Positions 6,969 to 11,419 of a DNA stretch of 11,419 nucleotides are shown piece by piece. The first letter of the stretch is position 1; every line of letters begins with the position of its first letter. Origin of the DNA: Anaerolineales bacterium UBA877 (GTDB lineage Bacteria; Chloroflexota; Anaerolineae; Anaerolineales; Villigracilaceae). A program made the position numbers and the translations under genes. The stretch lies in contig DBFP01000007.1 of assembly GCA_002294405.1 (NCBI GenBank), forward strand, positions 1 through 11,419, in the 5' to 3' direction. Under the pieces are notes generated by a model. That model saw only the letters and a list, made by a program, of their open reading frames with translations, was not told the origin of the DNA and did no database searches.

Positions 6969-7259
6969 CTACAATTTTTCGATCTTCGCCAGGATTTCCT
7001 GGCACTTTGCCAGGGCAGTCCCGTCATCATTTGAGAGCCACCAGCTGGGATCACCCTTTGATTTAATTCCCACCTTTACCCTGGCATGCGGAAACTCTTT
7101 TTTAAGCTTGACCTTGAGCAGGTCAATGTATTTTCGTCCCATGCCCTTGTCAAAGTCGAACCGTTCGGATAACTGCTCCACGCTCAGGTCCACGCGGATT
7201 TCGCGCGGCTCCCCGAATTTACCCCCCGGAAGGAAGGTGGGTTTGTCGTTCTTGTCCAT
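6969..7259 (-). CDS. Hypothetical protein, 96 residues
   Basis: I do not recognise this protein. It is small, charged and without membrane segments or a signal peptide, so probably cytoplasmic. The first 20 residues (MDKNDKPTFLPGGKFGEPRE) look flexible. The rest alternates basic and acidic stretches with a predicted helix (LSVEQLSERF), a strongly basic segment (KYIDLLKVKLKKEF), a strand-like HARVKVGIKSKG, a WWLSNDDG turn and a C-terminal helix. This would fit a small alpha/beta fold. The start is chosen at the internal ATG preceded by AAGGAG four bases upstream; the frame stays open 15 codons further but without a ribosome binding site. It is convergent with the aldo/keto reductase and divergent from the lipoprotein gene. 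Confidence 0.7.
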   Translation of the reverse strand: MDKNDKPTFLPGGKFGEPREIRVDLSVEQLSERFDFDKGMGRKYIDLLKVKLKKEFPHARVKVGIKSKGDPSWWLSNDDGTALAKCQEILAKIEKL

Positions 7260-7401
7260 GGAACTCCTTGCCGGTCTTTGCTGGTTTCGATTGCATCCCT
7301 GCAACAGGAATCATGGTCATTGTACTTCACATGGGTAAAATGCCTCTTCAGCTTTCATCTACTGGGCTGCTTAATTTCATTCATATCCACGTCTGCCACC
7401 G

Positions 7402-7429
7402 TTCCAAACATTTTATTAACTTGTATAAT
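7402..7429 (+). promoter_or_regulatory. Possible promoter of the propeller lipoprotein gene
   Basis: A perfect TATAAT at 7424-7429 lies about 80 bases before the ATG. The only -35 candidate is the poor TTCCAA at 7402-7407, with 16-base spacing. Transcription would start near 7436. Confidence 0.4.
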
Positions 7430-7507
7430 ACAGGCGTAATAACTGTCTCCAACCTGCCGCCGACCATGGATGATCCATCACCTGCAGGTCCTTCCAAAGG
7501 AGTCACC

Positions 7508-9577
7508 ATGAAAACAAGGTTCATGCTCCTGATTGCAGGGTCAGCCCTCACCCTTTCCGTGTTGTCGTGCAATCTGCCTCAACCAAATCCAGGGGGTCAG
7601 CAGGGCACACCGCTCACCCCCACATCGGGTTCCCCCGACCAGCAGAGCACCCCGCTCACCTCCATAATGGGTCCCGTGGGTACATGGACACCGTGTTCTT
7701 CCGGTCTGTACGGGGGTATCATCAATTCCCTGGCAGCCTCGCCCGATTATCTCAACGATCACACCGTCCTCGCCGCAACGTCCGGCGCCGGGATCTTCAG
7801 GTCCTCTGACGGGGGTGGCATTTGGACGGCAGTCAATCAGGGGTTATGGAATAAGCAGATCACCTCCATCGCCTTCTCTCCCGATTTTAAACAAGACCGC
7901 ACCATTTTCCTCGGGGGTTTGCATATTGGCGTGAACATCTCCACAAACGGCGGTGACTCGTGGCAGGAGGTGAACACGGGTATTAACCTCAAGCACATCT
8001 ATGCCCTGGTCATCTCCCCGGGGTACAAGGACGATCGCACCCTCTTTGCCGGTACCGCGGGGGATGGAGTTTATAAAACCACGGATGCAGGCACTTCTTG
8101 GACCCCCATAAATTCCGGGCTGGACAACCTGAATATTAATGCCCTCGCAATTTCCCCCGCGTTTTCCAGCGATCATACCCTTTTCACACTGAACGGTGTG
8201 GGAATATTCCGTTCCATCGATAGCGGCACTTCGTGGCAAAACGTGACCGGCGGACCCGACATGCAGTCTGCCCGTTCACTGGCGGTGTCTCCAAATTTTA
8301 CCGCTGACCATACCCTTTTTACAGGCACCAGTGGGAAAGGAATATTCATCTCGGCTGACTCCGGTGACACCTGGACCTTCTCCGGGTTGCCCGAAATGTA
8401 CATCAATGCCCTGCTGGTATCACCGGGATTTGCGAACGACCGCACTGTTTACGCCGGGGAGGGGAGTTCCGGTATTTTTATCTCCGCGGATGGCGGCACC
8501 ACCTGGAATCCCTCCGGCAGCGGCTTGTCGGAAAATCACCAGATGGTCAGCTTGGCTGCCGCCCCGGGTGGGACGCTCTATGCCGGCTTATATGGCAGTG
8601 GGGTCTACAAGTCCACCGACAATGGCGGGTCCTGGGTCAGTGCAAACATCGGGATCACTAATATCGATGTCACCATTGTCCTCTCCTCCCCTGCCTTTAA
8701 ATCGGACCAGACCCTTTTTGTCGGCACATATCATCAGGGCGTGCTGCGCTCCACCGATGCCGGCATGACATGGCAGGTCACCAGCCCCGGGTTCACCGTC
8801 CCCCAGGTGGAAGCCCTGGCAGTATCTCCAGGTTACAAACAGGATTACACCCTCTTTGCCGCCTCCGGGACCAGTGGCATCTATAAATCCACGGATGGCA
8901 GTGTCACCTGGCAGGAGATGAATACCGGTCTTACGGAATCGTTTCTGACCTCCATCGCCCTTTCGCCTGCTTTTCCCGCTGACCAAACCCTCTTCGCTGG
9001 TTCCTACAACGGCAAGCTCTTCCGCTCCACCGACGGTGGCACAAACTGGGCAGATGTGAACGCCGGTTTCCCAGGTGGGGTCATCCTGCCCCTGGCATTT
9101 TCGCCAGATTTCAAGCATGACCACACGGTCTTTGCAGGCAATTATAAAGGGGGGGTCTATATTTCTACGGATGGTGGCACCGCCTGGCATGAGACCAATA
9201 CCGGTCTGCCCGGTCTGGCTGCCTACTCGATCGTTCTCTCCCCCAATTTCACCAGCGATCACACGGTTTTTGCAGGTGTTGACGACCAGGGAGTGTTCAA
9301 ATCGACGGACGGCGGCAGTTCCTGGGCTTCAGCCAATTCTGATATCCCCGGCGCATACTACCGGATCCTGGCCCTCTCTCCCGGCTTTGCAGACGATAAT
9401 ACGATTTACGCCGCTTTTTCGGATGTCTATCAATCCTTTGACCGGGGCGGAAGCTGGTCCGCCCTGGGGACCATGCTGTGGAACCGGTATGTGACCTACC
9501 TGGAAATTCCCCCCGGCGGGAAGTACCTTTATGCCGCCACTGACGGCGAAGGGATATTTTGCCTGCGGGTGAATTAA
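7508..9577 (+). CDS. Secreted lipoprotein of about 14 Asp-box (BNR/sortilin-like) propeller repeats
   Basis: Residues 1-20 form a lipoprotein signal peptide ending in VLSC, with Cys21 as the lipidation site. A Pro/Thr/Gly/Gln-rich linker follows to about 55. The rest is a repeat array with 13 Asp boxes, at 99-106, 145-152, 191-198, 236-243, 282-289, 326-333, 369-376, 415-422, 461-468, 507-514, 553-560, 599-606 and 643-650, spaced 43-46 residues. Each is preceded by a unit like SPxFxxDxTLFAGTxxxGIFxS. A 14th unit at the C-terminus (about 667-689) lacks its Asp box and stops at GIFCLRVN, while residues 59-67 (TWTPCSSGL) look like the missing closing strand. The only cysteines besides Cys21 are Cys63 and Cys685. 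Related propellers bind proteins or glycans, and some (GH74, sialidases) are enzymes; I see no catalytic set. The start is the ATG with AAAGGAG five bases upstream; the frame is open 80 codons further without signal-peptide logic. Confidence 0.9.
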   Translation: MKTRFMLLIAGSALTLSVLSCNLPQPNPGGQQGTPLTPTSGSPDQQSTPLTSIMGPVGTWTPCSSGLYGGIINSLAASPDYLNDHTVLAATSGAGIFRSSDGGGIWTAVNQGLWNKQITSIAFSPDFKQDRTIFLGGLHIGVNISTNGGDSWQEVNTGINLKHIYALVISPGYKDDRTLFAGTAGDGVYKTTDAGTSWTPINSGLDNLNINALAISPAFSSDHTLFTLNGVGIFRSIDSGTSWQNVTGGPDMQSARSLAVSPNFTADHTLFTGTSGKGIFISADSGDTWTFSGLPEMYINALLVSPGFANDRTVYAGEGSSGIFISADGGTTWNPSGSGLSENHQMVSLAAAPGGTLYAGLYGSGVYKSTDNGGSWVSANIGITNIDVTIVLSSPAFKSDQTLFVGTYHQGVLRSTDAGMTWQVTSPGFTVPQVEALAVSPGYKQDYTLFAASGTSGIYKSTDGSVTWQEMNTGLTESFLTSIALSPAFPADQTLFAGSYNGKLFRSTDGGTNWADVNAGFPGGVILPLAFSPDFKHDHTVFAGNYKGGVYISTDGGTAWHETNTGLPGLAAYSIVLSPNFTSDHTVFAGVDDQGVFKSTDGGSSWASANSDIPGAYYRILALSPGFADDNTIYAAFSDVYQSFDRGGSWSALGTMLWNRYVTYLEIPPGGKYLYAATDGEGIFCLRVN

Positions 9578-9699
9578 GGATCGTGCCGGACCCGCTGCCT
9601 GTCATCGGATTGCCACGCATCCCAAGACCTCTGGATGCTTGCCCGATTGTGACCGGGTTCACCCGGGCAGGCTGGGTTGGTTGAAAGGATTATTGGTGT

Positions 9700-10296
9700 A
9701 TGTACAAACGATCGGATTGGATCGAACTGGGATTTCTGCTCCTGGCTTTCGTCCTGCTTTACTTCGGGACCCGTTTTAATCTTCCCATCCTGTCCAGCCT
9801 GGGTTCAGCCAGCGTTGGGGCGTTCGCCCTGGTTGCAGGCATCCAGGCCATTCGCACCGGGCGCTTGGGGTTTGAGACGCACCAGAAGAACTTCGGGCGG
9901 ATTACCATGTATACCGGGTTCTCTGCCCGGCTGTACGGGGGGCTCTTCATTGCCTTTGCCCTGCTGGTCTTCGTCCTGACCGGTGCAGCCTTGTTCCAGC
10001 CGGGCGGCGCGGGTGCTTTTTGGGCCGCCATCCTGTCCAAGACATGGGGCTGGGGTCTTATCCTTGTCTGCATCGGGCTTGTGGAGGTTGCTTCGGGGGT
10101 AATCGATCTCGTTTCTGGAAGCGCGGGCTACTACAAGGGACTGGCGGATGAAGTTCAGCGTATCAGCGGATTCGTTCCCCTCCTTTTCGGGTTGGGGCTG
10201 CTCTCGGTCGGCACCCTGCTGATCGTCCTGCCCGCCCAATCCCTGAACCTTGTGAAAGGAGTCCTGGCGTATTTTGTACGCTGGCTCTCGCGTTAG
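9700..10296 (+). CDS. Small integral membrane protein, function unknown
   Basis: I do not recognise the family. The 198-residue product has five hydrophobic segments, at about 8-23, 32-50, 76-97, 115-138 and 158-178. A polar loop lies between the second and third (residues 51-75, GRLGFETHQKNFGRITMYTG), and a second loop (about 139-157) carries SGSAGYYKGLADEVQR. The first loop is rich in Arg/Lys, consistent with a cytoplasmic side. No enzymatic motif is visible. The start has only a moderate ribosome binding site (AAAGGA, ten bases upstream). It lies 122 bases after the lipoprotein gene on the same strand with no evident terminator between, so the two could be co-transcribed. Confidence 0.72.
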   Translation: MYKRSDWIELGFLLLAFVLLYFGTRFNLPILSSLGSASVGAFALVAGIQAIRTGRLGFETHQKNFGRITMYTGFSARLYGGLFIAFALLVFVLTGAALFQPGGAGAFWAAILSKTWGWGLILVCIGLVEVASGVIDLVSGSAGYYKGLADEVQRISGFVPLLFGLGLLSVGTLLIVLPAQSLNLVKGVLAYFVRWLSR

Positions 10297-10485
10297 GTTG
10301 CGTTCCTTTCACCCAGGGATTGGATGATTCATTTAGGCGGGTCGAAATAGTTCGTTCCATCCGAGATACCTCTCCAAATGGGAGAACCCCGGGCTGACTT
10401 TTTATTCGTCCTGAAATGGATATCCTACCCCTGGAAAGCATGTTATGTTAATATTTGCGATCAATGAGTGGAAAAAAGGAAAATC

Positions 10486-11127
10486 ATGAGCACCTGTCAA
10501 TGCCAGGGAATAGAAACCAGGTTCGATCGGAAACATGTTGCCGGGAGGCTCAAGGAATATCGCAGGAACGGTCCCAAGGAGACTACCCGGCAGTTGATCG
10601 CTGCACTGCAGGCTGAGGGCTTCGCCGGGATGACGCTCCTTGACATCGGCGGAGGAGTGGGGGATATCCAGCACGAAATGCTCCGCCAGGGTCTCAGCCA
10701 TGCCACCGATTGCGAAGCCTCGACCGCCTACCTTGAGGCCTGCCGGCAGGAAGCGGAACGCCTCGGGCACCCCACCCAGATCAGTCACCTGCAGGGCAAT
10801 TTCGTCGAGCTGGCAGAGGACATTCCCCCCGCAGACATTGTGACCCTCGACCGGGTCCTGTGCTGTTTCAACGACATGTACAGCCTGGTCAACCTGTCGG
10901 CTCAAAAGGCGAAAAGATTCTACGGGATCGTTTATCCCATTGACAGGTGGTGGACCAGGTTGGGATTGTTGTTAACCTACAATTTTCTCAACTGGCTGCA
11001 GCGCAACCCGATGCGCATGTTCGTGCATCCCACCGAGGCTGTGGAGGCTGTCATTAAAAGTAATGGGTTGACCCGCTGTTTTTTTCGCGAGATGGGGATC
11101 TGGCAGGTTGTGGTTTATTCCCGTTAA
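10486..11127 (+). CDS. Class I SAM-dependent methyltransferase
   Basis: A 213-residue Rossmann-fold methyltransferase that would move a methyl group from S-adenosylmethionine to an unknown acceptor. Motif I (LLDIGGGVGDI, residues 51-61) is the SAM-binding glycine loop. An acidic position follows in ATDCEAST (about 73-80), and ADIVTLDRVLCCF (116-128) is the strand 4 region. The segment YGIVYPIDRWWTRLG (146-160) is the strand 5/helix region seen in a group of small methyltransferases. The N-terminus carries a conserved-looking CQCQGIETRFD (residues 4-14), with Cys4 and Cys6, ahead of the fold. Some Mg-protoporphyrin methyltransferase (BchM/ChlM)-like proteins look similar, but no other pigment gene is nearby, so I do not assign that role. 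The start is the ATG with AAAGGA five bases upstream, not the GTG six codons earlier. Confidence 0.85.
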   Translation: MSTCQCQGIETRFDRKHVAGRLKEYRRNGPKETTRQLIAALQAEGFAGMTLLDIGGGVGDIQHEMLRQGLSHATDCEASTAYLEACRQEAERLGHPTQISHLQGNFVELAEDIPPADIVTLDRVLCCFNDMYSLVNLSAQKAKRFYGIVYPIDRWWTRLGLLLTYNFLNWLQRNPMRMFVHPTEAVEAVIKSNGLTRCFFREMGIWQVVVYSR

Positions 11128-11185
11128 TAAAAACCAGGGGATGGATAGCTTGCCCACCTGTTGCCAGGGTCGCAGTTCGGCTTCG

Positions 11186-11419
11186 CTAAAGGGAAGACGA
11201 AGTCAATACGCGATTGACCAGGTCAAGTCGTTCCAGGGGGATATCCCAAAGATCCCATGAGATCGCTAATCCGGCTGTCCCTGCGCGCCGCGCGGCTTCC
11301 AGGTCGGAAGTGATTTGTTCATCGTCCAGCGCGGTGACGCCTTCGATCTGCACCAGTTCAATTCCTGCGAGGAGCGGAACTCGACAAGCCTGTACACCCC
11401 GCCGCAGTTCCTTTTCCAG
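11186..11419 (-). CDS. C-terminal fragment of a leftward gene (TIM-barrel-like end), cut by window edge
   Basis: A 77-codon open frame enters from the right edge on the minus strand and ends at TAG. It reads like a real protein: RRGVQACRVPLLAGIELVQIEGV, then ALDDEQITSDLEAARRAGTAG and LAISWDLWDIPLERLDLVNRVL. The order strand, helix rich in Asp/Glu/Arg, strand ending in SWDLW resembles the last beta/alpha units of a TIM barrel, such as glycoside-hydrolase-like hypothetical proteins. The start and most of the protein are outside the window, so the function cannot be named. It is convergent with the methyltransferase, 58 bases apart, with no clear terminator between them. Confidence 0.6.
   Translation of the reverse strand: MEKELRRGVQACRVPLLAGIELVQIEGVTALDDEQITSDLEAARRAGTAGLAISWDLWDIPLERLDLVNRVLTSSSL

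Noticed and set aside
7291..7304. Small perfect hairpin TTGCA-TCCC-TGCAA between the divergent 96-residue and lipoprotein genes
   Set aside because: A five-base-pair stem in a spacer of this size is expected by chance, and it has no T-run or clear position relative to a promoter.
7268..7507. An 80-residue N-terminal extension of the lipoprotein frame
   Set aside because: It would bury a perfect lipoprotein signal peptide inside the protein, it spans the likely promoter, and the internal ATG has AAAGGAG at ideal distance.
8588..9262. A 224-codon open frame on the minus strand inside the propeller lipoprotein gene
   Set aside because: It is the shadow of the repeated Asp-box sequence in another frame; its own apparent repeats mirror the real repeats.
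9653..9666. CCGGG-TTCA-CCCGG hairpin before the five-helix membrane protein gene, first thought to be a terminator or a tRNA T-arm
   Set aside because: There is no T-run after it, the loop is four bases rather than the seven of a T-arm, and no other tRNA arms surround it.
10393..10460. Possible promoter elements before the methyltransferase gene (CTGACT, TATGTT)
   Set aside because: No pair of boxes with acceptable match and spacing; too weak to list.

Overview
The window reads like a chromosomal segment of a mid-GC environmental bacterium. Anaerolineae-like Chloroflexota is my best guess. It rests on the overall style of the proteins: an Asp-box lipoprotein, a membrane protein carrying an Asp-box domain, a CxC-type small methyltransferase and small conserved hypotheticals. 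I see no decisive marker gene, so this is an inference. There are no rRNA or tRNA genes, CRISPR arrays, insertion sequences or phage genes.

Left part (1-3152): a fragment of a cell-surface polysaccharide region. A nucleotide-sugar dehydrogenase runs leftward off the window edge. A GtrII-like multi-pass glucosyltransferase runs rightward and is clearly more AT-rich than the genes further right. An AT-rich, gene-free 453-bp spacer separates the two. It holds an orphan Shine-Dalgarno-like sequence and a short imperfect direct repeat.

Middle part (3232-7259): a minus-strand multi-pass membrane protein has an extracytoplasmic Asp-box (BNR-like) domain inserted between two blocks of helices. From the same intergenic region a good sigma70-type promoter drives a rightward two-gene unit. 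That unit encodes a small cupin and an 84-residue conserved hypothetical, has a structured leader, and ends in a probable terminator. Next come an aldo/keto reductase with a textbook rho-independent terminator and, convergent to it, a 96-residue protein of unknown function.

Right part (7508-11419): a secreted lipoprotein made almost entirely of about 14 Asp-box propeller repeats, a small five-helix membrane protein, a class I SAM-dependent methyltransferase, and the C-terminal 77 codons of a leftward gene cut by the window edge.

The genes do not form one obvious pathway. The left end is envelope polysaccharide synthesis, and the rest is a patchwork of short transcription units. I do not see a clear multi-gene new system. 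The most unusual items are the 14-repeat propeller lipoprotein, whose only two non-lipobox cysteines lie on the two strands that would close the ring, and the membrane protein with an inserted Asp-box domain. The cupin leader, with the ribosome binding site inside a small hairpin, is also worth a look.
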